Origin: Cordylochernes scorpioides
Lineage: Eukaryota; Arthropoda; Arachnida; Pseudoscorpiones; Chernetidae
DNA length: 64,000 bases
Direction of reading: 5' to 3'
Assembly: GCA_030710605.1 (NCBI GenBank)
Contig: CP092863.1
Location: 137,858,994-137,922,993, forward strand
The notes below the pieces were generated by a model. It saw only the letters and a program-made list of their open reading frames with translations. It had not been told where the DNA came from and ran no database searches. A program made the position numbers and the translations under genes. Shown piece after piece: positions 54,045 to 64,000 of the stretch. Position 1 is the first letter of the stretch. The number at the start of each line of letters is the position of its first letter.

Positions 54045-55372
54045 ATATTAAAAATAAAGAAAGCATATCCTGACCAGGAACACATGTCCTTTATAGAAGG
54101 CAGGGCGCCATCTAGTGGAACAGAAATCAACTAAACATTGATTTAGCCTGTTTCCTGATATTTGGCCAACCCAATTTCTTGATAAATCAAGAAAAGCCAT
54201 CCACGATATAACATATATATATATGATGTATATGTATATATGTATGCTGTATATAATAAACGTTTCCGAAAAAAAAAAAACCATTACTTCTGTGAACATG
54301 GCTATATAGATGAAAGAAATCAATATTTAGGTGGTGTCAAGGGACCGATAAAGTGAATGCTATAGCTGTTTTAGTGCTGTACAGACCTTAATGTCCCCTA
54401 AATTGGTCGTTCATGCCATAGCTACTCCAGATAAACACATTATAAGCCTTTCTAATAGATCAGTTTCTCTCTCATATAGAAGGTAATGAATGACCATAGA
54501 GATGTCGGTATGGAAATCTTTTTAATAAGAAGTTAGCAGATGTTTTTGTTTATTTTATTCTTAACACTAATCCACTATAATCTACTCAATGTGAAAAAAT
54601 AGTATAATATCACATTTGTACTATTTTTTCACATTGTGTCGCGGTCTCACGCAATTCTGGCCTTAACTACCCGTTTCATGATTTTTCAGGATGCCTGAAT
54701 GGCCAGTTTTTTGGTCGTTGAGGTACATCTTGCACCACGCTGATGAGGGCCAAAAGCCCGAAACGCGTCCGTGGTTAGCTTTTCTTGATTAATCAAGAAT
54801 GGGTATTTGGCCAATTCTGGAATAATTAAAAATCAACGAGAATAGTTGATATTTATTCCGATAGATGGCGCAAGCCATCAGCAACTTTCAGTTGCACGAT
54901 AAGGAGATACTCAATTCAAAGCAACAAATATCTTTTAAGAAACTGATAATTTATATTATGCTGATTGTACATATTGCTAGACATTTCTTTCTTTTGTACC
55001 CAGTTCTTTTCTCGTTTTTTTTTTCTTCTCTCTTTCTCATTGTTAACATCATATGACTATTCTATTCACGGCCTAAAATTATAGTACATAAAAAGACATA
55101 CATGTATGACAGCGAAAGTGTCCCTAGGGGAACATAGCGCTTTAAATTTAAATATATTTATATACTAAAAATAAAGAATGCATATCCTGACCAGGAGCAC
55201 ATGTGCTTTACAGAAGGAAGAGTGCCATCTGGTAGAACATGTTTAGTTGATTTGGAACATGAACAATGTTTAGTTGATTTCTGTTCCACCAGATGGCGCT
55301 CTGCCTTCTGTAAAGCACATGTGCTCCTGGTCAGGATATGCTTTCTTTATTTTTTATATCAACACCTGACCC
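54045..55372. mobile_element. Penelope-like terminal repeats with hammerhead ribozyme, copy B
   Basis: Same structure as 15181-16505, including the opposed termini and palindrome (about 55171-55350). Confidence 0.7.
54735..54774 (+). ncRNA. Type I hammerhead ribozyme (copy B)
   Basis: Every base of the ribozyme at 15869-15908 is conserved here: stem I CCACG/CGTGG, CTGATGA, GGGC/GCCC, GAAA, CGCGTC. Base changes lie nearby (upstream ACATC versus ACAAC). Confidence 0.92.
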
Positions 55373-55630
55373 ACTTATCTTTTATTTTTTCTATTGTTTT
55401 ATCATATATATATATATATATATATATTTTCTTTTTGCTAATGGAGAGAATACGTCGAATTTTCAGCTAGGATGCGTCATTGCACGCGAATAGGTAGATT
55501 TAAATTCAAAAAAGATATCGTAAGTTTAATAAACAAAGAACAATTAGTGTTGGGTGTTCAGTAATATTACATATCTATTTTTCGGTTTATAAACATATTT
55601 GAATTGCGTGAGACTTTTCTATATATTATA
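55373..55630. other. Copy B-only spacer, no gene
   Basis: Replaces the 2.4 kb copy A block. It contains a TA microsatellite (55406-55428). No gene. Confidence 0.45.
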
Positions 55631-55800
55631 CGCGAAACGCGTTCGTGGATGGCTTTTCTTGATTTATCAAGAAGTTGGGTTGGCCAAATATCAGGGAACA
55701 GGTTAAATCAATGTTTAGTTTATTTCTGTTCCACCAGATGGCGCTTTGCCTTCTGAAAAGCACATATGCTCCTGGTCAGGATATGTCTTTTTTATTTTTA
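55631..55800 (+). repeat. Penelope-like terminus, 3' half of hammerhead
   Basis: GCGAAACGCGTTCGTGGATG keeps the GAAA core and 3' stem I strand, but the CTGATGA half is absent. It continues through the CCACCAGATGGCGC motif to TCCTGGTCAGGATATG. Confidence 0.7.
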
Positions 55801-55870
55801 ATATCAATACCTGACATTTTTATTATTATTTTTTTTTTATATATTATTTTTTCAAACACACACATATATA

Positions 55871-56044
55871 TAAAGAGACAAGGGTCGCCTCTCCCATCAA
55901 AATAGACGTCTAAAACCAGACGCCATCTATTGACCGTCGTCGCAACTAGCCGCCTCGGGTCGGTGACAAATGCGGCGACGGTCAATAGATGGCGTCTGGT
56001 TTTAGACGTCTATTTTGACGGGAGAGGCAAACCTTGTCTCTTTA
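55871..56044. repeat. Long palindrome (copy B)
   Basis: Complete counterpart of 19040-19212, read through without a gap. Confidence 0.9.
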
Positions 56045-56081
56045 GATCAATTTCCTCCCGGAAAAATTTCATGTATATATA

Positions 56082-56204
56082 TTGTAGCGTAGAAATCAAG
56101 CCTTGAAATATCCTAAGATGTAAAAGTATTTATTGATGACGTCACAGCGACGAGTCGACAATTAGTAACAAGTGATAAAATAATAAAATATTTCTTCGCC
56201 ACAA
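56082..56204. repeat. Possible short LTR-like repeat
   Basis: Starts TGTAGCG and ends CGCCACA, with a TA-rich context on both sides. It resembles the ends of the 14759 family, but the interior differs. Weakly supported. Confidence 0.3.
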
Positions 56205-56584
56205 TATATATGTATTTTTTATTATTTCTTATGGGCGATCGCTATAGACTTTTAGCACACTTGTAAGAAATGTTCTCTGGAAACCTAACGAGAAAGACAG
56301 AAGGCTCTCATCTTATCCATTTATTTGTCTATCTCTCAGACTGGAGGTTGAGTGTGACAAGGTCATCATATCGTCCTAATTGTCCACTTAACGGCAGTAC
56401 ACTCGACCTCGTACCCCCCACACCAGTCGATCTGATTGGAGAACTTTTTGAGCTGAACCAGATATGATTTTCCAAGAAGAGTTCTATGGAGATTGATGTG
56501 TGTAATAACAGAATCAATATGGAGGAATGTCGATAGTATGGTTAGATTTTCTTAATGAACTATTTCATGTCTTTTTTTACATGG
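56205..56584. other. Spacer, no gene
   Basis: Moderate GC. Frames of 62-65 codons on both strands have no recognised motif. Confidence 0.4.
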
Positions 56585-56735
56585 TAGTTGTTGGTACGTA
56601 TTCCAAGTACAGGTCATGATCATCATGGTGGGTAAGTAGCGACTGCTTTTTTTTTTTGGGGGTGGGGGGGACTTTACCGCATGTCTACATCATATGTAGA
56701 TAGCAATTTGATTTTTACACTTACAATAACGTGAA
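56585..56735 (-). repeat. SINE 3' fragment
   Basis: CAAGTACAGGTCATGATCAT, then GTAGCGACTGC, a run of T and G, then GCATGTCTACATCATATGTA. It runs directly into the 91-bp satellite. Confidence 0.7.
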
Positions 56736-58314
56736 ACTGTGTGTACTTCATCTCTTCCGTAAATTATGTGAATTTTTCCCAATCTTTCTCGTCATCGAAT
56801 GTGTCTGTGATTGTGTCTGTAGAGCGTTACACTGTACTCCATCTCTTCCGTAAATTATGTGAATTTTTCCCAATCTTTCTCGTCATCGAATGTGTCTGTG
56901 ATTGTGTCTGTAGAGCGTTACACTGTACTCCATCTCTTCCGTAAATTATGTGAATTTTTCCCAATCTTTCTCGTCATCGAATGTGTCTGTGATTGTGTCT
57001 GTAGAGCGTTACACTGTACTCCATCTCTTCCGTAAATTATGTGAATTTTTCCCAATCTTTCTTGTCATCGAATGTGTCTGTGATTGTGTCTGTAGAGCGT
57101 TACACTGTACTCCATCTCTTCCGTAAATTATGTGAATTTTTCCCAATCTTTCTTGTCATCGAATGTGTCTGTGATTGTGTCTGTAGAGCGTTACACTGTA
57201 CTCCATCTCTTCCGTAAATTATGTGAATTTTTCCCAATCTTTCTTGTCATCGAATGTGTCTGTGATTGTGTCTGTAGAGCGTTACACTGTACTCCATCTC
57301 TTCCGTAAATTATGTGAATTTTTCCCAATCTTTCTTGTCATCGAATGTGTCTGTGATTGTGTCTGTAGAGCGTTACACTGTACTCCATCTCTTCCGTAAA
57401 TTATGTGAATTTTTCCCAATCTTTCTTGTCATCGAATGTGTCTGTGATTGTGTCTGTAGAGCGTTACACTGTACTCCATCTCTTCCGTAAATTATGTGAA
57501 TTTTTCCCAATCTTTCTTGTCATCGAATGTGTCTGTGATTGTGTCTGTAGAGCGTTACACTGTACTCCATCTCTTCCGTAAATTATGTGAATTTTTCCCA
57601 ATCTTTCTTGTCATCGAATGTGTCTGTGATTGTGTCTGTAGAGCGTTACACTGTACTCCATCTCTTCCGTAAATTATGTGAATTTTTCCCAATCTTTCTT
57701 GTCATCGAATGTGTCTGTGATTGTGTCTGTAGAGCGTTACACTGTACTCCATCTCTTCCGTAAATTATGTGAAATTTTCCCAATCTTTCTTGTCATCGAA
57801 TGTGTCTGTGATTGTGTCTGTAGAGCGTTACACTGTACTCCATCTCTTCCGTAAATTATGTGAATTTTTCCCAATCTTTCTTGTCATCGAATGTGTCTGT
57901 GATTGTGTCTGTAGAGCGTTACACTGTACTCCATCTCTTCCGTAAATTATGTGAATTTTTCCCAATCTTTCTTGTCATCGAATGTGTCTGTGATTGTGTC
58001 TGTAGAGCGTTACACTGTACTCCATCTCTTCCGTAAATTATGTGAATTTTTCCCAATCTTTCTTGTCATCGAATGTGTCTGTGATTGTGTCTGTAGAGCG
58101 TTACACTGTACTCCATCTCTTCCGTAAATTATGTGAATTTTTCCCAATCTTTCTTGTCATCGAATGTGTCTGTGATTGTGTCTGTAGAGCGTTAAACTGT
58201 ACTCCATCTCTTCCGTAAATTATGTGAATTTTTCCCAATCTTTCTTGTCATCGAATGTGTCTGTGATTGTGTCTGTAGAGCGTTAAACTGTACTCCATCT
58301 CTTCCGTAAATTAT
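56736..58314. repeat. 91-bp satellite, 17 full units plus a partial
   Basis: GTACTCCATCTCTTCCG recurs every 91 bp from 56743 (first copy variant GTACTTC) to 58290. Units are nearly identical. The first three have TCTCGTC where the others have TCTTGTC, and the last two junctions have GTTAAACTG where the others have GTTACACTG. Since 91 is not divisible by 3, no long frame exists. Confidence 0.98.
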
Positions 58315-58733
58315 GGAAACTTTCTTCAATATCTCAGGCGAGAGAGAATTTTCCAGGTAATTCCACAAATTTCCGGCAAAGAACCTTGGCCTCGAACGAC
58401 ATCCACAGAACAAGCCAAGAGTGTGTCAAGAAAAAAAAAACGTACTTAATAAAAAAAAGCCTGACGGGGCCAAGTTTAATGGGGCAATTTCCGGAAAGAT
58501 CCGTCAAGATTTATCTCTGGTTTTGAAAAGTAAAAAGTTTTTTTTTTTTTTTTAATTTTAAATGTTTCTGACCACATTTTTTCCCCCAATTCTGTGAAAT
58601 ATAATTTTCACATTTTATAATACGCTTTCCATATAAATATATGCTTTTTAAAGCGTAAAAATGTGCGGTTAATAATGGGGAAAATGAACACCACTATATT
58701 TCAATCAAATCGATTCTCTTTTAGAATCAAATA
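58315..58733. other. Spacer, no gene
   Basis: AT-rich with poly-A and poly-T runs. Confidence 0.4.
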
Positions 58734-58937
58734 CACTCATGGACAAAACTTTAAAAAGTGGAAAGTCTTCTGTTGCCGGTCGTCTGTTTTTTTTTTTTTT
58801 AAGAAGACCGAAGCTGCTCACACTTGGTTATCTCGTGTGTCTTCAATAAAGGTCACTGTAATATCTTTCAGAGTTATTGTCTGAATCCCGATATACATGC
58901 TAAAAGGTACAACGTCCTCAAGTTTTGTACATGAGTG
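58734..58937. mobile_element. TIR element with one 111-bp unit
   Basis: Ends CACTCATGGACAAAACTT and AGTTTTGTACATGAGTG are inverted and lie between TA dinucleotides (58732-58733 and 58938-58939). One 111-bp unit is in the same orientation as at 8634. Confidence 0.8.
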
Positions 58938-59105
58938 TATATATTATATTTGTATATAAATATTGTGTGTAGAGAGAGTGTTTATATCGGGGCAGGACAC
59001 TGTATATCAAAATAGTTATTAACTACAAGAATGTATTTTTTTTTTTACCAATTTTCTTATTATTCACATAAAAATACTTCAGCACACACACACATATGCA
59101 AATAT
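58938..59105. other. Spacer, no gene
   Basis: AT-rich, no feature. Confidence 0.4.
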
Positions 59106-59149
59106 TAGATAATAAAAAGACATATATTGGAGTGAATAAAAGATTTATT

Positions 59150-59192
59150 TGCCAATATTTCGGTTGGCTGAACGCCAACCTTTATCAAGGCA
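59150..59192 (-). ncRNA. Hammerhead-like motif, variant core
   Basis: The minus strand reads TGCC, TTGATAA, GGTTGGC/GTTCA/GCCAACC, GAAA, TATT, GGCA. This is the cleanest copy of the variant, with a perfect 7-bp stem II and a 4-bp stem I. Confidence 0.55.
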
Positions 59193-59375
59193 TTACATTT
59201 TTGTATACATGATCACCGACTGCTTTTTTTTTTTGTAAATTTCCGCATGTCTACATCATATGTAGATAGAAGTTTGTTTTCTATACTTACAAGGATGTAA
59301 GAGATCCGTTTAATTATTTGCATTCATTGGTTGAGTGCATTCAACTGGGTATACAAAAGTGTATACAAAATGTAA

Positions 59376-59418
59376 TGCATTGATAAAAGTTGGCGTTCAG
59401 CTAACCGAAATATTGGCA
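59376..59418 (+). ncRNA. Hammerhead-like motif, variant core, decayed
   Basis: TGCA, TTGATAA, AGTTGGC/GTTCA/GCTAACC, GAAA, TATT, GGCA. Both stems have mismatches relative to 59150-59192. Confidence 0.45.
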
Positions 59419-59461
59419 AATAAATATTTTATTCAATCCAATATATGTCTTTTTTATTATC

Positions 59462-60312
59462 CAATGATTTAAGTATAGATTGCTTATTTTCAGAACGATA
59501 TGCAAATATGTTCGTTTATAATATATGTATATATAGAGTAGGTAATAATAATAGATTACATATTTCCTTGGGGAGAAATAGTTAAAGAATGTTAAACTAT
59601 TCAAACCGTTTGTTTATTCATAAATGCTAGGCACTATATGCATTTATATATTAAAAAATGAAAGAAAAAATAAAAGATAAAAAAAGATAAAAAGATCTCT
59701 CTCTCTCTCTCAGGTGTTGAAATCAATATTAATAATATATGTTATGATTATTTTTGTTTTGTTGTTGAAAAAAAGATAGAATTGGAGGTGCAGTTGTGAA
59801 AAGTAGGAAACATTTTTAGCCATCAAGTAGTTTTTATTTTGAATTACTTGAAGTAAAGTATACATAATATTATTTGTCACAGTAATATAGAATTTATAAA
59901 ATGAATTCTATATTCGTGATTTAAAAAAATAGGTAGTTTCAACTATATATATTTACAAACACAATATTTAAAGTGGTATCTTCTCAATCTATGGTCAAAA
60001 ATGTAGAACAGTCAATGAATAAAAATAAAAAGATATTCTAATTTATCTGTTATAATTCAACAATCTGCTCTAAATATTATCATGATGATACGATGATTTT
60101 GTAATGTAGAAAATTAGGAAAGACAAAATTCAGGATGACACGGCAATTTATTTGAGACAAGAATAATGATACAATTCCAAGGCAAGATACTATTCCTTTA
60201 ACTTCCAATTACCGAGGGAACCAATTAATATTGATTTTATTCAACTTATCGAGTATTTTTCAAGGGACCGGGAAAAAATGTTCACTTTAATCGAGAGATT
60301 CGTTAGACAAAT
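59462..60312. other. AT-rich spacer, no gene
   Basis: At 60105-60170 a fragment related to the short LTR-like repeat is present (GTAGAAAATTAGGAAAGAC). Confidence 0.45.
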
Positions 60313-60356
60313 CTTTACTCGGGTAAAACCCGGGCGAAGCCGGGTACATCCGCTAG
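60313..60356 (+). mobile_element. Helitron 3' end, variant
   Basis: CTCGGGTAAAACCCGGGCGA, then AGCCGGGTACATCCG, then CTAG, followed by T. The hairpin is CCCGG/CCGGG with a six-base loop. It differs from the other Helitron ends. The 5' end was not located. Confidence 0.65.
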
Positions 60357-61534
60357 TTACTGATAATAATGATTCGCATTTTTTTTACAAAGACAAATAT
60401 TTTTTTATTGAAAAACAGAGCGCAATAAAGATATAGGTTTTATTATTTCTAATGTGAGAATAGAAACTGATTTTTATAAAAAAAAAATGGAAAAGAATTA
60501 AACTAACGTGCATACTAATTCTGTACATATTAAAAATATTGTCACAGTTTCAAATTAGAATTTTATTAACCAATTGATACACATTGTGAGTGATGTTTTT
60601 TTCCCTCAAAACAAAACTAGAAAAAAATGAAAAATCAGTTACAGAATTTATATACCTTCCTTATATATCTTTCTTTCTTTTCTTTCAAATTATTTGTTTA
60701 TCTTTAAAGTGCAAGTGTCACTAGGGGGAAATAGCATTCTAAGTCGAAATAAAGAATATAGAAGATTATGTTATTAAAGAAAAAAATAAGACATGGGAGT
60801 ACAGATGACATAGAAAGTTGTGATAAAACATCAAATTTAAACATTGCGGGCAACATAAAAAAAACTGGAAAGTAGTTCTTATCTATCGGGAAGTGTGTAA
60901 ATAAGATTAACATGTTTTTTTAATGCAACCGCAAATTTTTTTTATGAATAGATGAAGAAGAGGAAGAAAGAGAGGATATAAAAAAAGAGTTCCTGATATT
61001 TCACAACGATGGAGGTCACGTGATAGAAGTGTAAAAAAAAAACACAGACGAGTGACCCCTAGTTGAAACCTAGATTGTACGTTCTTTTGTTTGAAAAATC
61101 ACCCGTTTTTTTTTAGTATAGTATTCTCCCATCAAAGCAAGGGAACGTCAAATTTTTATCTCTCACAGATAGCGTCCTTCGTAAACATTTCTGAGACATC
61201 TTTTTACGCAATAGTCTGCGGCGAAAATGGTCTAATTTGTTGTGTGTCTATGTTTTTTTTTTTTACTGTAATATATAATATATTTATATGGTTTTGACCA
61301 AGGACTTGGTTGTTGTTGTGTGATGTAATCAATATATAGCGTGAGATATTCATGTTTTTAGTTCTTATGATAATTCTGTAATAATAATTATGAAAATATA
61401 TAACAGTAGCATACAATCTCTCTTTAATAGAAACTACACCACCTAAGTTTATTGAATATTAAGTAGAAGAGTATATAACAGTTACTATTATTACTATTAG
61501 TAAGGGTTAGGTATACACTATTCGATTTTTTTAG
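60357..61534. other. AT-rich region, no gene seen
   Basis: A Penelope-like fragment lies at about 60708-60740 (GCAAGTGTCACTAGGGGGAA). No coding signal is seen. Confidence 0.45.
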
Positions 61535-61785
61535 ATAGCTACGCCCAGGGATCAAAACCAGCATTGGAGACTTTTTTTTTTTGTGAAAAAAAGATTGCTT
61601 CAATAGCCTCCAGATACATGCAAAAGTCCAACTCTACCATTAAGTGCAAGTAACCAAACGGAGCTTCGACATACTTGTAAGTGCAAATGTCGAACTTCTT
61701 TCTACATGTGTAAATATGTAGTGCACTTACAGTAAAAACAATCGCTTACACCCCACCATGATTATCATGGCGTATTTAGGATTAA
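61535..61785 (+). repeat. tRNA-derived SINE, head truncated
   Basis: Partial head (CAGGGATCAAAACCAGC), T-rich linker, body (TGCAAAAGTCCAACTCTACC, then CATGTGTAAATATGTAGTGC) and tail CACCATGATTATCATGGCG. Confidence 0.8.
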
Positions 61786-61986
61786 TGTATAACAATCACT
61801 ATTACTATTAGTATAGTAGTTGTAATTTATATAGTTATTTTTATTATTATCACACATACAGATAATATTAAGATCACGATTAAGGTGTTATGTTTTCTTA
61901 ACAAATTGCTATAATAAGACTCATCTTAATAAAATATATATAGAGAGCCCGTGTGAATAAGTGAAAATAATAAAATAAGATATATA
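61786..61986. other. Spacer, no gene
   Basis: AT-rich, no feature. Confidence 0.4.
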
Positions 61987-62646
61987 CACTCATAGACAAA
62001 ACTTAAGGAAGTTGTACCTTTTAGCATGTATATCGGGATTTACACAATAACTCTGAAAGATATTACAGTGACCTTTATTGAAGACATACGAGATAACCAA
62101 GTGTGAACAAAACTTAATGAAGTTATACCTTTCAGCATGTATATCGGGATTGAGACAATAACTCTGAAAGATATTACAGTGACCTTTATTGTAGACACAC
62201 GAGATAACCAAGTGTGAACAAAACTTAAGGAGGTTGTACCTTTTAGCATGTATATCGGGATTGAGACAATAACTCTGAAAGATATTACAGTGACCTTTAT
62301 TGTAGACACACGAGATAACCAAGTGTGAACAAAACTTAAGGAGGTTGTACCTTTTAGCATGTATATCGGGATTCAGACAATAACTATGAAAGATATTACA
62401 GTGACCTTTATTGAAGACACACGAGATAACCAAGTGTGAACAAAACTTAAGGAGGTTGTACCTTTTAGCATGTATATCGGGATTGAGACAATAACTCTGA
62501 AAGATATTACAGTGACCTTTATTGAAGACACACGAGATAACCAAGTGTAAATTGCCTCTGTCTCCTTTAAAAAATAATAATAATAAATAAAAACGGACAA
62601 CCGGTGACATCAAAATATGAATCTTTCTCAGTTTTGACCATGAGTG
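61987..62646. mobile_element. TIR element with five 111-bp repeats
   Basis: CACTCATAGACAAAACTTAA at the left and a diverged TTTTGACCATGAGTG at the right are inverted, with TA on both sides. Five tandem 111-bp units make a 233-codon open minus-strand frame. It is the largest member of the family in the window. Confidence 0.82.
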
Positions 62647-62907
62647 TATATATATATTGTCTGAATTTTCCAAAAATGATTTTGTATTCATTCTTTATTA
62701 CTACATTCGTTTTTTTACTGTGATGATAAACATAATGTAAAGTATGTGCTAATACATCATTTAATATAAAATATCTAAAAACTTTACGCAATAAGTTTCT
62801 TTATTACAAAAACACCGCGAGCTTTTTTCAGTTGTAACTCGCCTGAGGAAGAGTGAGAGCTCGAAAGCTCGCAGTGTTTTTGTCTTTTTTTTTTTTTTTA
62901 TAAAATA
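62647..62907. other. Spacer with hammerhead-like relic
   Basis: At 62843-62872 the plus strand reads CCTGAGGAAG, a short GAG/CTC stem, and CGAAAGCTCGC. The order recalls the Penelope-like motifs but the core is poor. Confidence 0.35.
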
Positions 62908-63414
62908 CTAGCCGAATGACCCGGGCAACGCCCGGGTTTTACCCGATTAAATGTTTTTATTCAAATACTATTCGTTACAATTATAAATTGGCGCCGTGGA
63001 TGTCACTCTTGTGAAACGTCTCGCTCCAAACTTTGTGTCTGAGAAGCGATATTTTAATATAAAGATGATCTGGCTTTTGTTTTCTGCTCGAATGAATGTA
63101 TTTCTGTTAGAATTTTGTTCCTGCGTACAAAATAATGAACTGGTTTCACCCGTGGTCTCTGCTTTTTGGAATTTTTCCCGATATAATTTTGTATCTGATA
63201 ATCAAACATGATACAGCAATATCGTCATCATCATTTTCTGACTAAAAATATATAGTTTTAATAATTGATTTATATATATTTTTAAATAGCCTATCGTCTT
63301 CCCCGTATTTTTTTACCTATGTATGGAAATTTTGGGTTGAATTAGTGAACTACTGCGAATTTATATACCGGACATACAAACAAACATACAAACATTCATT
63401 TATATATATATAGA
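62908..63414 (-). mobile_element. Non-autonomous Helitron, complete
   Basis: On the minus strand it begins TCTATATATATATAAATG after a host A (complement of T63415), continues with a GTTTGTATGTTTG tract, and ends with hairpin CCCGGGC/GTT/GCCCGGG and CTAG (62908-62911), then a host T. Length is 507 bp. It shares its 3' end with the Helitrons at 6489, 28616 and 34305 but has a different 5' end. A 71-residue frame inside is not recognised. Confidence 0.85.
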
Positions 63415-63715
63415 TATCGGAATTTTCTTAATTCTGCACATAATTTAATTAAGAAAGATGACTATATTTTTGATACATGAATTTATAATCCTACCGCATA
63501 AATGTGTTATATATATATATATGAAGTACAAAACGCGCCTATGTAATAAAATTTAATTGACATCTTTCTAAATATAGATTTTTATATATTTATAGATTTA
63601 TTTATTATTTCCTTTCTCAAATTTATTACAGACATTAAAAACTATATCTACATTTTTTGGTAGCGTAACATATACCTTCAAATAGAGTTTTCTACGTTAT
63701 AAACTTATATATATA
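63415..63715. other. AT-rich spacer, no gene
   Basis: No feature recognised. Confidence 0.4.
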
Positions 63716-63830
63716 TAATAAAATAAATAAAGCTTCCAGGGCTGAGTTTCTTATGCAAACCTTTTTATTTTCAGGCTTTCGGACTTGTCAGTTCTTCAAC
63801 AGGAGAATCACATTAACAAATTAAAGATAA
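63716..63830 (-). repeat. Penelope-like terminus fragment with hammerhead-like motif
   Basis: Same terminus as 6230-6350. The minus-strand motif at 63772-63803 reads CTGTTGA, then GAACTGACAAGTCC, then GAAAGCCT. Confidence 0.55.
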
Positions 63831-63849
63831 ATTATTTTTGTATATAAAT

Positions 63850-64000
63850 TATTATTGTAGAACGACATTTGAAAATTAACCCGCATGTGTTTCTTTTGAA
63901 TGAAAAACGAAAATTATTTTAAGGAGAAATAATGATTATTTCTATCCTTAGGGATGAAGTATGAAAGGATGAATTGTGAAGAGTAATGATGAACGGAAAA
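63850..64000. repeat. Left half of tRNA-bearing foldback, cut by window end
   Basis: Matches 4075-4225 closely (GAACGACATTTGAAAATTAA, then GGAGAAATAATGATTATTTC, then GAATTGTGAAGAGTAATG). The tRNA-like part would follow beyond the window. Confidence 0.75.

Larger units (their letters stand above)
44764..56044. repeat. Large duplicated block, copy B
   Basis: This is the partner of the block at 1-19212. It begins abruptly at 44764, with unrelated sequence upstream, and matches copy A through the palindrome at 55871-56044. It lacks the Gypsy element, the Helitron and the short LTR-like insertion of copy A. It has its own Tigger-type insertion at 50339-51074. The two tandem arrays are shorter here than in copy A. 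Confidence 0.93.
59106..59461. mobile_element. Inverted pair of Penelope-like termini with SINE fragment between
   Basis: Inverted arms of about 90-100 bp begin GATAATAAAAAGACATATAT and include GCCAATATTTCGG and AGGCATTACATTTTTGTATA. Each arm has a hammerhead-like fold. A minus-strand SINE fragment (59212-59330) lies between them. Confidence 0.7.

Noticed and set aside
56736..58314. 91-bp array as a CRISPR or coding repeat
   Set aside because: The full 91 bp is conserved with no spacers, and 91 is not a multiple of three.
61990..62691. Open frame of 233 codons with 37-residue repeats as a repeat protein gene
   Set aside because: The frame is open only because a 111-bp stop-free unit is tandemly repeated inside a TIR element. 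Single-unit copies elsewhere have no gene context, and I see no start region or splice signals.

Overview
The window looks like nuclear DNA from an animal, most likely an arthropod. It is very AT-rich, has no operons or Shine-Dalgarno sites, and is packed with eukaryotic repeats: a Ty3/Gypsy LTR retrotransposon, Penelope-like termini with hammerhead ribozymes, mariner and Tigger DNA transposons, Helitrons, tRNA-derived SINEs, MITEs and minisatellites. A chelicerate fits the low GC and this repeat mix, but that is only an impression. I recognise no host protein-coding gene. The only convincing coding regions belong to mobile elements. The only RNA genes are hammerhead ribozymes, one near-intact tRNA-Gly(GCC) and tRNA-like sequences inside repeats.

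Layout. Positions 1-19212 (copy A) and 44764-56044 (copy B) are two diverged copies of one locus in the same orientation. Copy A ends at a 100-N gap (19213-19312) placed exactly at the end of a long palindrome. The copies differ by whole insertions and deletions. A alone has the Gypsy element (9344-14528), a Helitron (6489-7082), a hairpin element (7095-7317), a short LTR-like insertion (14759-14945) and a 2.4 kb block with a mariner and an endonuclease fragment. B alone has a Tigger-type element (50339-51074) and about 620 bp that A lost. This is either a segmental duplication or two haplotypes placed in tandem by the assembler.

The Gypsy element is young. Its 340-bp LTRs match base for base by eye, it has a 4-bp target duplication, and copy B keeps the empty site. 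Gag starts inside the 5' LTR, integrase ends inside the 3' LTR, and the reading frame steps by -1 twice. The first step is at a canonical U UUA AAC slippery heptamer abutting the gag stop codon. The second is at an ATGA stop/start overlap.

Region 19313-44763 is single-copy with respect to the duplication. It holds SINEs, inverted Penelope-like termini, Helitrons (one carrying a tRNA-like sequence), a complete but dead mariner (31756-33059), a TA-flanked element containing tandem repeats (33163-33569), and two minisatellites (37000-38325, 38875-39445). After copy B come a SINE fragment fused to a 17-unit 91-bp satellite (56743-58314), more Penelope-like inverted pairs, a 660-bp element holding five 111-bp repeats, and a complete short Helitron (62908-63414).
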